Assembly (NCBI RefSeq): GCF_029909975.1
Contig: NZ_CP094516.1
Span: forward strand, 1,984,001 to 2,048,000
Source: Bradyrhizobium sp. ISRA430
Lineage (GTDB): Bacteria > Pseudomonadota > Alphaproteobacteria > Rhizobiales > Xanthobacteraceae
Direction of reading: 5' to 3'
DNA length: 64,000 nucleotides
Below the pieces are notes generated by a model, which was not told where the DNA came from, did not search any database, and saw only the letters and a list, made by a program, of their open reading frames with translations. Position 1 is the stretch's first letter, and the number at the start of each line of letters is the position of its first letter. The position numbers and the translations under genes were made by a program. Below, one piece after another: positions 44,646 to 52,277 of this stretch.

Positions 44646-47594
44646 TTATGCCGCCGCGATCTGACAAAGAGTGACCTTGGGCTCCTGCATGCCCGTCGCG
44701 GGATCATATCCGTAGGTCGTGATTGTGTTCGCACTTTCGCCAAGAACGATCGGATCGGTCCCCTTCGGGTAGGCGCCGCGAAGATCCTTGCCCGCGAGCC
44801 AGCCGCCGAAGTGGAAGGGCATCCATGCGACACCCTTGCCGACACGCTCGGTGACGAGCGCCTTCATCCGCGCCTTCGAATTGTTCTCGGCGCCCGTGAC
44901 CCAGACCCAGCCGCCGTCCTTGATACCGCGATCAGCGGCGTCGGCAGGATTGATCTCGATGAACATGTCCTGCTGCAGTTCGGCAAGCCACGGATTGGTA
45001 CGCGTCTCCTCGCCGCCGCCCTCATACTCGACCAAGCGCCCCGAGGAGAGGATGAGCGGAAACTGCTTTGCAATTCCCTTTTCCACCGCAGCCTTCTGCA
45101 CGGAGAAGCCGATATTTGGCATGCGGAACTGCTTGGCATCGGGCAGCGTCGGATATTTCTCGACGAGGTCGACGCGTGGCGTGTAGATCGGCTCGCGATG
45201 GACCGGGATCGGATCCGGCAAGCCGAAGGCGTTCATGCGCGCCTTGCCGTTACCATATGGCACGCACCCGTGCTTGAGCGCGACCCTCTGGATTCCCCCT
45301 GAAAGATCGAGCGACCACGACACCGCGTCCGGATTGGCGGGATTGACCTTCGTGATCGTAGCCATCTCCGCTTCAGTGAGATCTGTGTCCCATCCGAGCT
45401 TCTTCAGACTCGCCAGCGTGAATTCGGGATAACCATCCTGGATCTCGGAATCTTTGGAATAGGACTTGTCTGCCAGCAGGCTGACCTTGCGCGTGGTTCC
45501 GTCCGGCAGCTTTTCCTCGCGCTCGATGCCGAAGCGCGGCCGGAACGTGCCACCGCCGTCCATCACGTGCAGATTGGTGTTGTAGAGCAGCGGCGTACCG
45601 GGATGCTTGACCTCTGGTGATCCCCAGCACGGCCACGGCAGACCGTAATAGTCGCCGCCGACCTCGGGATCGTCCTTGGGCGCCCGCATCGTCAGCATGT
45701 CGAACTTCGCCTGGTTCTTCATGTGCGCCTTGAGCCGCTCCGGCGATTGCCCGCAATAGCCGGTCGACCAGCTCCCGCGGTTCATCTCGCGCAGGACGTC
45801 CTCGGCCTCGGGAAGATTGTTCTCGACCTTAATGTTCTTGAACATCTTGTCGGCAAAGCCGAGCTTCTTCGCCATCAAATAGATAACCTCGAGATCGTCT
45901 TTCGACTCGAAAACCGGCTTGACGATCTGCTCGCCCCACTGGAGCGATCGGTTCGATGCGACGCGCGAGCCCTTACACTCGAATTGCGTCGCAACCGGCA
46001 GAATATAGACGCCGTCCTTGCGTCCCGCTTCGACCGAAAGCGAGGCCCAAGTGGTCGGATGCGGGTCGGCAATGACGAGCAGTTCGAGCGCCTTCAGGCC
46101 TTTGAGAGATTCCGGAATGCGGGTGATACTGTTTGAAGCGTGCCCCTGCACGAACACCGCCCGCACATTGTCCTTCTGCGCGACCTGATCTTTCGGCAGC
46201 GTCACCGCCTCGAACCAGCGGGTGAGCGGAATGCCGGGCGTTTCCATGATCTGTTTGGAATCGAAGCGCGACTTCAAGTAATCGTAGTCGACCTCCCAGA
46301 CCCGCGACCAGTGCTTCCATGCACCCTCGGCGAGGCCGTAGTAGAATGGCAGTGTCACGATATCGAGGCCAACGTCGGTCGCGCCCTGCACGTTGTCGTG
46401 GCCGCGGAAGATGTTGGCACCCGCGCCGGCCTTGCCGACGTTTCCGGTCATCAGCAATGCAATGCAGCTTGCGCGTACATTGGCGGTGCCGACCGTCTTC
46501 TGGGTCTGGCCCATGGCCCAGATCAGGGTTGCCGGCTTCTCTGTCGCGAACATCTTGGCAACGCGCTTGAGCTGTTCGCCGGGAATGCCGCTGACGCGCT
46601 CGACCTCTTCCGGAGTCCACTTCTCCACCTCCTTGCGGAGATCGTCGAAGCCGTAGACCCGCTGCTGAATGAATTCCTTGTCCTCCCAACCGTTTTTGAG
46701 GATGTGCCACATCATGCCATACAGCACCGGGATATCCGTGCCCGGCCGCATGCGCACATACTCGGTCGCATGCGCCGCGGTCCGCGTCATGCGCGGGTCG
46801 ATGACGATAAAATTGGCCCGCTGCAGCTCCTTGCCCTCCAGCAGATGCTGCAGCGATACCGGATGCGCCTCCGCGGGATTGCCGCCCAGCACGACTTGGG
46901 TCTTGGCATTGCGAATGTCATTGTAGCTGTTGGTCATCGCGCCGTAGCCCCAGGTGTTGGCCACGCCGGTGACGGTGGTGGAATGACAGATGCGCGCCTG
47001 ATGATCGGTATTGTTCGTTCCCCAGAACGCGCCGAGCTTGCGAAATAGATAGGCGCCTTCGTTGGTCATCTTGGCCGATCCGAGCCAATAAACGGAATCG
47101 GGACCCGACTTCTCGCGAACTTCGACGATCTTGTCGCCAATCTCATTGATCGCGGTCTCCCAGGAGACGCGCGTCCATTGTCCGTTCACGAGCTTCATCG
47201 GATAGCGCAAGCGTCGCTCGCTGTGCACCAATTCGCGCACGGAAGCTCCCTTTGCGCAGTGCGATCCGCGATTGATCGGGGACTCCCAGCTCGGCTCCTG
47301 GCCGATCCAGACCCCGTTCAACACTTCCGCGGTCACGGTGCATCCGACCGAACAATGCGTGCAGATGCTTTTCCTGACGGTGGCACCTGCGGTCAGCGGA
47401 CCCGCCACGGCGGCTTCCGCCTTACGCACGCCGGAAATCGGCATGACGCCGAGCGCCGCGAGCGCCCCACCCGCAAGACCGGACCGGCGCAGGAAGGTGC
47501 GGCGATCAAGACCGCTGGTGTGGCTTGCCAGAGAGTCCGCGGCAGAGCCGCGGCGGTCGGATCCGGAATGATGATGTGTTCGCTTGATCAGCAC
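44646..47594 (-). CDS. fdhA: Formate dehydrogenase catalytic (alpha) subunit, Mo/W-bis-MGD, Cys type
   Basis: This 982-residue molybdopterin oxidoreductase oxidises formate to CO2 in the periplasm. A Tat signal is visible near residues 30-55 (DRRTFLRRSGLAGGALAALG). The first Fe-S cluster is bound by CTHCSVGCTV and a later Cys. In ARICHSTTVTG the metal-ligand position is Cys rather than selenocysteine, followed by the catalytic His. WAMGQTQKTVGTANVRASC and the C-terminal cofactor-binding domain are present. The start is GTG 47594 after GGGAGG. It follows the small Tat-targeted protein gene by 12 bases. Confidence 0.94.
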   Translation of the reverse strand: MLIKRTHHHSGSDRRGSAADSLASHTSGLDRRTFLRRSGLAGGALAALGVMPISGVRKAEAAVAGPLTAGATVRKSICTHCSVGCTVTAEVLNGVWIGQEPSWESPINRGSHCAKGASVRELVHSERRLRYPMKLVNGQWTRVSWETAINEIGDKIVEVREKSGPDSVYWLGSAKMTNEGAYLFRKLGAFWGTNNTDHQARICHSTTVTGVANTWGYGAMTNSYNDIRNAKTQVVLGGNPAEAHPVSLQHLLEGKELQRANFIVIDPRMTRTAAHATEYVRMRPGTDIPVLYGMMWHILKNGWEDKEFIQQRVYGFDDLRKEVEKWTPEEVERVSGIPGEQLKRVAKMFATEKPATLIWAMGQTQKTVGTANVRASCIALLMTGNVGKAGAGANIFRGHDNVQGATDVGLDIVTLPFYYGLAEGAWKHWSRVWEVDYDYLKSRFDSKQIMETPGIPLTRWFEAVTLPKDQVAQKDNVRAVFVQGHASNSITRIPESLKGLKALELLVIADPHPTTWASLSVEAGRKDGVYILPVATQFECKGSRVASNRSLQWGEQIVKPVFESKDDLEVIYLMAKKLGFADKMFKNIKVENNLPEAEDVLREMNRGSWSTGYCGQSPERLKAHMKNQAKFDMLTMRAPKDDPEVGGDYYGLPWPCWGSPEVKHPGTPLLYNTNLHVMDGGGTFRPRFGIEREEKLPDGTTRKVSLLADKSYSKDSEIQDGYPEFTLASLKKLGWDTDLTEAEMATITKVNPANPDAVSWSLDLSGGIQRVALKHGCVPYGNGKARMNAFGLPDPIPVHREPIYTPRVDLVEKYPTLPDAKQFRMPNIGFSVQKAAVEKGIAKQFPLILSSGRLVEYEGGGEETRTNPWLAELQQDMFIEINPADAADRGIKDGGWVWVTGAENNSKARMKALVTERVGKGVAWMPFHFGGWLAGKDLRGAYPKGTDPIVLGESANTITTYGYDPATGMQEPKVTLCQIAAA

Positions 47595-47606
47595 GGGCAG
47601 CCTCCC

Positions 47607-47816
47607 TCAGGCGGGATAGCGGTTGACGCGATAAAAGGCCTTCACGTGATCGGATTCCTTGTAGCGCGCCTTGCGCTTCTCATCATTGTTCTCGCTATCG
47701 GCTCGAGCGGAGCCGACGAGTGGCGTCGCCAGCGTGGCGCTCGCACCCACCGTGCCGATGCCGACCTTGCGAAGGAAATCCCGCCGTCCGACGGTCGTTT
47801 TCTTTTCGTGGTTCAT
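47607..47816 (-). CDS. Small Tat-targeted protein of fdh operons (TIGR02811-like)
   Basis: The 69-residue protein is mostly a Tat signal (GRRDFLRKVGIGTVGASATL, then ATPLVGSARA) plus about 30 charged residues ending HVKAFYRVNRYPA. It matches the family I know as formate dehydrogenase region TAT target. Its role is unknown; a fourth small periplasmic subunit or a maturation aid is likely. GGGAG precedes the ATG. It lies between the chaperone gene and the catalytic subunit gene, which fits co-expression. Confidence 0.85.
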   Translation of the reverse strand: MNHEKKTTVGRRDFLRKVGIGTVGASATLATPLVGSARADSENNDEKRKARYKESDHVKAFYRVNRYPA

Positions 47817-47846
47817 TACACATCTCCCGGACCTAAACGCGGCTGG

Positions 47847-48626
47847 TCACTCGGCGAACGTGAATGCTTGCCTTTCGATCTCGATAAACAGACGACCAAG
47901 CGTTCCGACCGCCCGATAGAATTTTGCGCTTGCCGCCTGCTCCATGTCGGCGAACAGACGCCCCATCCACGGCGCCACGTGCTTTTCGAACAGATCGCGC
48001 TGCGTGCCGAACGACGTTTCCAGGCGGCCATCAGCCATTCCCGCCATGATCTCGCAGAGCACAGCGGCATGATCCTCCGGCTCGGGATTGTTCTCGGCGC
48101 GCGCTATGCCGAGCACATCGAGATCGGCCCGGAGCCGTGACAGCGGCTTTTCGTTGAGGAAACCAGTCAGATAATAGGAGGCGTAGGGCAGCAACTCACC
48201 GCGGCCAAGACCCACGAACAGCTCGAAGTATTCGCGTTCGACTTGGCCTGCGATCGCGCGTGAAGCGGCTTCCGCCAAGGCGGCGTGAGCCTGACCGAGA
48301 AGCGTCGCGTCTCCGCTCAAAGCTGCAAGGCGATCGAGCAGTCTCTTGGACGGCGCAGCCGCCAACAAGGCAGCGAGAAGGGTGTATTCCTGCGCTCGCG
48401 CGACATCGATCGGATCGATGCTATCCTGCGATACCTTCAGTTCGCCGTAGAGATCAGGCCGCAGCTCGGCGCGGGGAACTCCGGTTGCCGCTTCGACCGC
48501 AATTACTCGCTGAGCGGGTATCATGCGCCAGTTTGAAACCGAGGGCTGGCTGATACCAATTTCGCGCGCAAGCTGGGCCACGCCGCCTGCGGCGTTAATG
48601 GCGCGATCAAGCCCAGCATCACGCAC
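47847..48626 (-). CDS. HTH-TorD fusion: Cro-like DNA-binding domain plus Tat-enzyme chaperone
   Basis: The 259-residue protein has two parts. Residues 1-60 form a YdaS/Cro-like helix-turn-helix: AINAAGGVAQLAREIGISQP followed by SVSNWRMIPAQRVIAVEAAT. Residues 70-259 form a TorD-family helical chaperone with REYFELFVGLGRGELLPYAS, the family's ExxF/LP-Y-S motif, and NEKPLSRLRADLDVLGIA. TorD-type proteins bind the signal peptide of molybdoenzymes until the cofactor is inserted. Here the partner should be the FdhA encoded two genes on. The start is GTG 48626, with GGAGG about 6 bases upstream. It heads the fdh operon, and a perfect inverted repeat lies 40 bases upstream. The fusion suggests a regulator that reads enzyme maturation. 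Confidence 0.85.
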   Translation of the reverse strand: MRDAGLDRAINAAGGVAQLAREIGISQPSVSNWRMIPAQRVIAVEAATGVPRAELRPDLYGELKVSQDSIDPIDVARAQEYTLLAALLAAAPSKRLLDRLAALSGDATLLGQAHAALAEAASRAIAGQVEREYFELFVGLGRGELLPYASYYLTGFLNEKPLSRLRADLDVLGIARAENNPEPEDHAAVLCEIMAGMADGRLETSFGTQRDLFEKHVAPWMGRLFADMEQAASAKFYRAVGTLGRLFIEIERQAFTFAE

Positions 48627-48665
48627 ATGGACCTCCGTCGACGAGACCCGAATGGACGATTTATT

Positions 48666-48692
48666 GCTTTCGTAACAAAGCGCTACGAAAGC
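48666..48692. promoter_or_regulatory. Perfect 9+9 inverted repeat upstream of fdh operon
   Basis: GCTTTCGTA and TACGAAAGC are separated by 9 bases (48675-48683), giving half-site centres about 18 bases apart. The repeat lies in the 131-base gap between the accessory operon and the HTH-TorD gene. This is where the fdh promoter should be. It is a good candidate operator for the HTH-TorD protein; binding is inferred. Confidence 0.6.
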
Positions 48693-48757
48693 CTAGACCT
48701 GGTTCCGCAGACGGTCAATCGCGCGGCATAGTTTGGGGCTATAGCCTTTGGTCGAAA

Positions 48758-49369
48758 CTAGCGCGGCAGCGCGCCGCCATGTGTGCGGCGCCGCACGGGC
48801 TCGCCTTCCGTGTTCGGTTGCAATGCGACGGGCGTTGCAATGTCCGTGACGACTGCTTGATCCGGTCGCCCTGTAAGTACAGCGGAGTGCACAAGCGCCG
48901 GATCCGGACTGGTCTCCGGGAAGTCTTGCGGCCGTGTGGGCGTGTTAGGCAGGACTTGCGCAGCCTCGCGCACACCGCCGACGATGCGATCGACCAAGGC
49001 GGCCAGCTCGGCCTGCGAGCAGTCGAGCGGCCCGAACCCCGGCATGGCATTCGGATCATTGAAGTCCCAGGCGTTCTCGGCAAGTCCAACGAAATCGCGG
49101 ATCGCCGGATCGGCCAACCAGGCGCGGCGAAGAGCCGCACGCGTCAATTCCGGTGGAATACCACTGCGCAGGAACGCGGTAACGTCGGTCATGGCGGTGA
49201 TTGAATCGATCGACGGCAGGCTCGAAAGATCGAGCTCGGACTCGCCTTCAGCGGTCGGGCTTGGCGCCGATGCCTCGCGGGCAGGCCTGGTCTTCTCTGG
49301 AGGCGACGCCTTCGCTTTTGACTCGCCCTTGCGGCGTGACCAGCGCGCAAGGAATTGTTCCTCAGTCAT
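48758..49369 (-). CDS. DUF3306 family protein, fdh accessory
   Basis: The 203-residue protein matches the DUF3306 family by its N-terminus MTEEQFLARWSRRKGESKAK and the core LPSIDSITAMTDVTAFLRSG followed by ALRRAWLADPAIRDFVGLAE. The first 45 residues and the last 60 are low-complexity and probably unfolded. There is no signal peptide, so it is cytoplasmic. Its ATG overlaps the DUF3305 gene stop by 4 bases. DUF3305 and DUF3306 genes regularly accompany formate dehydrogenase genes, but no biochemical role is known to me. Confidence 0.82.
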   Translation of the reverse strand: MTEEQFLARWSRRKGESKAKASPPEKTRPAREASAPSPTAEGESELDLSSLPSIDSITAMTDVTAFLRSGIPPELTRAALRRAWLADPAIRDFVGLAENAWDFNDPNAMPGFGPLDCSQAELAALVDRIVGGVREAAQVLPNTPTRPQDFPETSPDPALVHSAVLTGRPDQAVVTDIATPVALQPNTEGEPVRRRTHGGALPR

Positions 49370-49881
49370 TCATGCCCGCCTTCATGCTGCCGACGTGCCA
49401 AGGCCTCGGGATCGGCGCGCCGTCGCTCGCGCTTGACGAATTCCCTCTCGACGTGGTGTTCGGCGATGAAGCTTTCAATCGTCTCGCGCAACGTCTGGGG
49501 CATCGGCACGGCTTCAACCAGATTGTCAGCCGCTTCGGTAAATCCCTCACCCTCCGCGGGATCAGCGGTCGCGGCGGCGACGGCATAAGGCCAAGGCCCC
49601 TCGGATGGACTCAAGATTACCCAGATGCTCGGCAGGCCAGAGGCGAGATTGTCACGGTAACGCGCGGTTTCCGATACGTACAGATCAACCGTTGCGTTGC
49701 CGGCGTAGAACAGCGTCGTGCCGTCCTGCTCGCGCAGAATGGTCCATGGCTTTGTGTCCGTCTTGTCAGGCAATACGGCTATAGAGCGCCAGATGAAATC
49801 CGCCCAGGCCGACTCCGCCCGGCCACGTTCGACGAGGACGCCGACGGGGATGCGCAGAAGAGGCAGGGCCGCGGTGCTCAT
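49366..49881 (-). CDS. DUF3305 family protein, fdh accessory
   Basis: The 171-residue cytoplasmic protein has the opening LRIPVGVLVERGRAESAWAD and the segment GNATVDLYVSETARYRDNLA, typical of DUF3305. The C-terminal 40 residues are charged and helical. It overlaps both neighbours by 4 bases (ATGA), which implies coupled translation with DUF3306 and the upstream DUF6352-like gene. A role in assembling or inserting the cofactor of formate dehydrogenase is plausible but unproven. Confidence 0.82.
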   Translation of the reverse strand: MSTAALPLLRIPVGVLVERGRAESAWADFIWRSIAVLPDKTDTKPWTILREQDGTTLFYAGNATVDLYVSETARYRDNLASGLPSIWVILSPSEGPWPYAVAAATADPAEGEGFTEAADNLVEAVPMPQTLRETIESFIAEHHVEREFVKRERRRADPEALARRQHEGGHE

Positions 49882-50885
49882 GAGATGGCTTCCAGGCGCT
49901 TGATCGGGAGCCCCGTCAACAGATTCTGCGGTTTCATGCGGAGCTTTTGATCGGCGGTCATTGCCAGGATCAGATAGACCGGCTCCCCCTGCAAGATCTC
50001 CATGGCCAGGGCCGGATCCGCAAAGGTCAGGCGAAATAGCGAGAGCACCCGCCCTGCGCTGCGCTCGTCAAGCTTATCGCCATGCCAGAGCCGATCGCCC
50101 ATTTTGGTGGCCTCACTGTCCAGCCCAATATACCAGGCCAGCCTTACCTCGCGTAACTCTGCCAATGGTTTGATGGCAACGTCGATCCCGAGCAGGTGGG
50201 AGATCCATCGGGTCATCACTTCCGTCAGCGCCCGCGAGCCTCGCCCGTCGGCAGTGAGATCGAGCGCCATGTCGAACAGGTCGCTCCGCTTCCAATAGCT
50301 CGCGGCGTTCTCCTCGCTCAGCACATCGAGCTGAGCGTCCGTCCGCGCGCCCAGCATTGAGATCAGCGACAACATCGGTGTTGGGCTGCTGCCGCCGACA
50401 GTTTCTTCATCGCCAAGCAGGAGAGCCTGTTCATGCGGCAGGATCCGTTGCGGCCGGTAGAACAGCTCTGCGGCTCGCAGCACGAATGGGTCCTGGCTGC
50501 CGTCAAGGGCGTTACGCAGGATCACGTGGACGAGCTGATTGATGAACAGCGGCGGCAAATCGTTCGATCGCGAACGCACGGTTGCGAGGTACGCAGCTTC
50601 GAGCGTCGGGTGGCGCAGGATGAGATCACGAAATTCCAGAACGAAACGCCAGTTCTCCCGCGCGTCCTCATCGGCGATTGCAGCGACTTGCTGCGCGCCG
50701 ACCGGCCGGCGCGGATCGGCAAGCATCTCGCGGTGCAGGCTTCGTTCGATCGGGCACGCATCTTTCGGCGGCATCAGCTCGGGACGGGCAAAATAGGCCT
50801 TCAAGAATTCGTCGGTGACGCGAAGTCCGCCGCTCTCGTCACGATCGAGCAGATGATGGCCGCATGCGATCCAGAAATCATTCAT
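49878..50885 (-). CDS. DUF6352-like protein, fdh accessory
   Basis: The 335-residue soluble protein opens MNDFWIACGHHLLDRDESGG, and I connect it with the DUF6352 family. A central stretch has several His and acidic residues, and residues 190-320 are mainly helical. No signal peptide, cofactor motif or membrane segment is visible. It overlaps both flanking genes by 4 bases. Its fixed place in this operon suggests a structural or chaperone role in formate dehydrogenase assembly; the function is unknown. Confidence 0.72.
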   Translation of the reverse strand: MNDFWIACGHHLLDRDESGGLRVTDEFLKAYFARPELMPPKDACPIERSLHREMLADPRRPVGAQQVAAIADEDARENWRFVLEFRDLILRHPTLEAAYLATVRSRSNDLPPLFINQLVHVILRNALDGSQDPFVLRAAELFYRPQRILPHEQALLLGDEETVGGSSPTPMLSLISMLGARTDAQLDVLSEENAASYWKRSDLFDMALDLTADGRGSRALTEVMTRWISHLLGIDVAIKPLAELREVRLAWYIGLDSEATKMGDRLWHGDKLDERSAGRVLSLFRLTFADPALAMEILQGEPVYLILAMTADQKLRMKPQNLLTGLPIKRLEAIS

Positions 50886-51433
50886 CGGTGGCGCGGCTCC
50901 TGGCCCATGTTCGCGAAATTGAGGCCGCTATCGGCTTCGACATCGTCCTCGACTTCCATGAACGAGAATGCCTTGCCATGCCCCTGCCCTTCGCGGAGTT
51001 GCAGCCTGCGGAAGGCCTCGCGGACTTCGCCTCCGCTTACCGAGCGGTGGACGGCAATCAGCGAGCCGATCGGATGCGTGCAGAGCGACTGCGCGAAGGC
51101 GACTTCCTCTTCCGCAGCGGCCCTCGCAATTGCCAAATCTGGTGCGCCGAAAAGATCGACGAGTTGCCTGGCAAGAAGCTCGATCAGCGCCTCAACATCG
51201 TGCCCCGTCGCCGGAACAATCTGCGCCAGCGTCGACCAGCCCCAGGATTGCACGCCGAGAAAGCCGGCGCGGAAGGCGGCGCGGCCCTTTCCGCTCAGCT
51301 TCGCCGGATCATGATCGCAGAAGCGGAAGCCGCCGGAGACGGCCCATTCGCCCGGTACCGCCGGCACGTCGAACACGAAAGTGTCGGAGGCATCGAGCGC
51401 GATGGTGCGCAGAAGTTTCACGGCCTTTGTCAC
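50882..51433 (-). CDS. DUF6505-like protein, fdh accessory
   Basis: The 183-residue protein opens LLRTIALDASDTFVFDVPAV. It has the AFRAGFLGVQSWGWSTLAQI segment, and I assign it tentatively to DUF6505. A well-conserved Trp-rich middle and a charged C-terminus are visible. There is no export signal. Start and stop overlap the neighbouring genes by 4 bases each. The function is unknown. Confidence 0.7.
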   Translation of the reverse strand: MTKAVKLLRTIALDASDTFVFDVPAVPGEWAVSGGFRFCDHDPAKLSGKGRAAFRAGFLGVQSWGWSTLAQIVPATGHDVEALIELLARQLVDLFGAPDLAIARAAAEEEVAFAQSLCTHPIGSLIAVHRSVSGGEVREAFRRLQLREGQGHGKAFSFMEVEDDVEADSGLNFANMGQEPRHR

Positions 51434-52197
51434 AGCCTTGGCCCTCCAAGCGCTGGATCAAGCCAGGATGGCACGGCTAGCGCCTCAACAAGGACCGCTC
51501 GTTCGGTCGTGTCACTGCCGGTGCGGCGGGTGAGCAGATCGCCGCGATCGTCGATGCACCGCTGCATTCGCCGCTCGCGTGGGACGCGGCTGAGAAATTC
51601 GCGCCCGATGCCGTCAAATCCATCGACCTGCCATGTGTGAAACGCCCGCATCAGGTGACGCGCAAAACTCTCAGTCACCTGCACCGCTCCTGCTTCACCA
51701 AATCCCTCCTGATCGAGGGCGGAAGCAAGGGGATAAACACCGGGATCGCCGTCGCTCATCGCCACGGTTCGGATCATGGCTCCGAAGACCAGCCACCCGG
51801 GCGGCTCATCTTCGTCCGCACACGCGGGCCAACCCATCCGCCCCCCGCCGACCAGCCCGCCGTCGATCCTGACTGCGTCTGGCCAGCCGATCGCAATCTC
51901 CTTGGTCGGCGGCGCATAGGCGCGCAGAGCGTCAGTTAGGGCAACCATGCAGGCGTAGAGAGCGCGGCGCGCGGTCGTCAGCGGCTCGGCCGGCTCCAGC
52001 ACCACGGCGAACTCGGCAAGCTCGAAGCGCCCGACATAGACCAGAGTGCCGGCACCGCTTTCGGGTGCAATGCGGCATGCATGAGCAAACGCGTCCCCGC
52101 TCTCCCGTAACCGGACCAGCGTAAAGGGTGGCGGCAATTGGATCGGTTCCGCCGTGGAAACGTGGCTGGTTGGGGTCGACCGCAGGCCGTCCTCCAC
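51430..52197 (-). CDS. Biotin/lipoate ligase-like protein (DUF4444 type), fdh accessory
   Basis: The protein of about 255 residues resembles biotin/lipoate-protein ligases with a DUF4444-type C-terminus. The ligase-like core includes LEPAEPLTTARRALYACMVA and IAIGWPDAVRIDGGLVGGGR. Aligned with BirA, the WPND-type strand is kept, but the lysine that contacts the acyl-adenylate (RKLAG in BirA) reads GLVGG, and I find no GRGR motif. It may therefore bind a ligand or protein without ligating. The start is uncertain: GTG 52197 has AGGAG very close upstream, and the frame is open to 52299. It heads five genes joined by 4-base overlaps. Confidence 0.78.
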   Translation of the reverse strand: MEDGLRSTPTSHVSTAEPIQLPPPFTLVRLRESGDAFAHACRIAPESGAGTLVYVGRFELAEFAVVLEPAEPLTTARRALYACMVALTDALRAYAPPTKEIAIGWPDAVRIDGGLVGGGRMGWPACADEDEPPGWLVFGAMIRTVAMSDGDPGVYPLASALDQEGFGEAGAVQVTESFARHLMRAFHTWQVDGFDGIGREFLSRVPRERRMQRCIDDRGDLLTRRTGSDTTERAVLVEALAVPSWLDPALGGPRL

Positions 52198-52277
52198 TCT
52201 CCTTTTGCCTGATTGACAATATTTATACGAGGCGAAGGATTGGTGCGAGTCCGTCGTCCGCCGCCGTCTAGGGAGGC
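52198..52277. promoter_or_regulatory. Divergent promoter region of the fdh accessory genes
   Basis: About 80 bases lie between the ligase-like gene (leftward) and the ferredoxin gene (rightward). It includes the AT-rich stretch TGACAATATTTATACGAGGC (52214-52233), which could supply a -10 element. Both transcripts should start here if the proposed starts are right. Confidence 0.45.

Noticed and set aside
44646..47594. Selenocysteine (in-frame TGA) in formate dehydrogenase
   Set aside because: The frame has no internal TGA, and the ligand position is encoded as Cys in ARICHSTTVTG, so this is a Cys-type enzyme.
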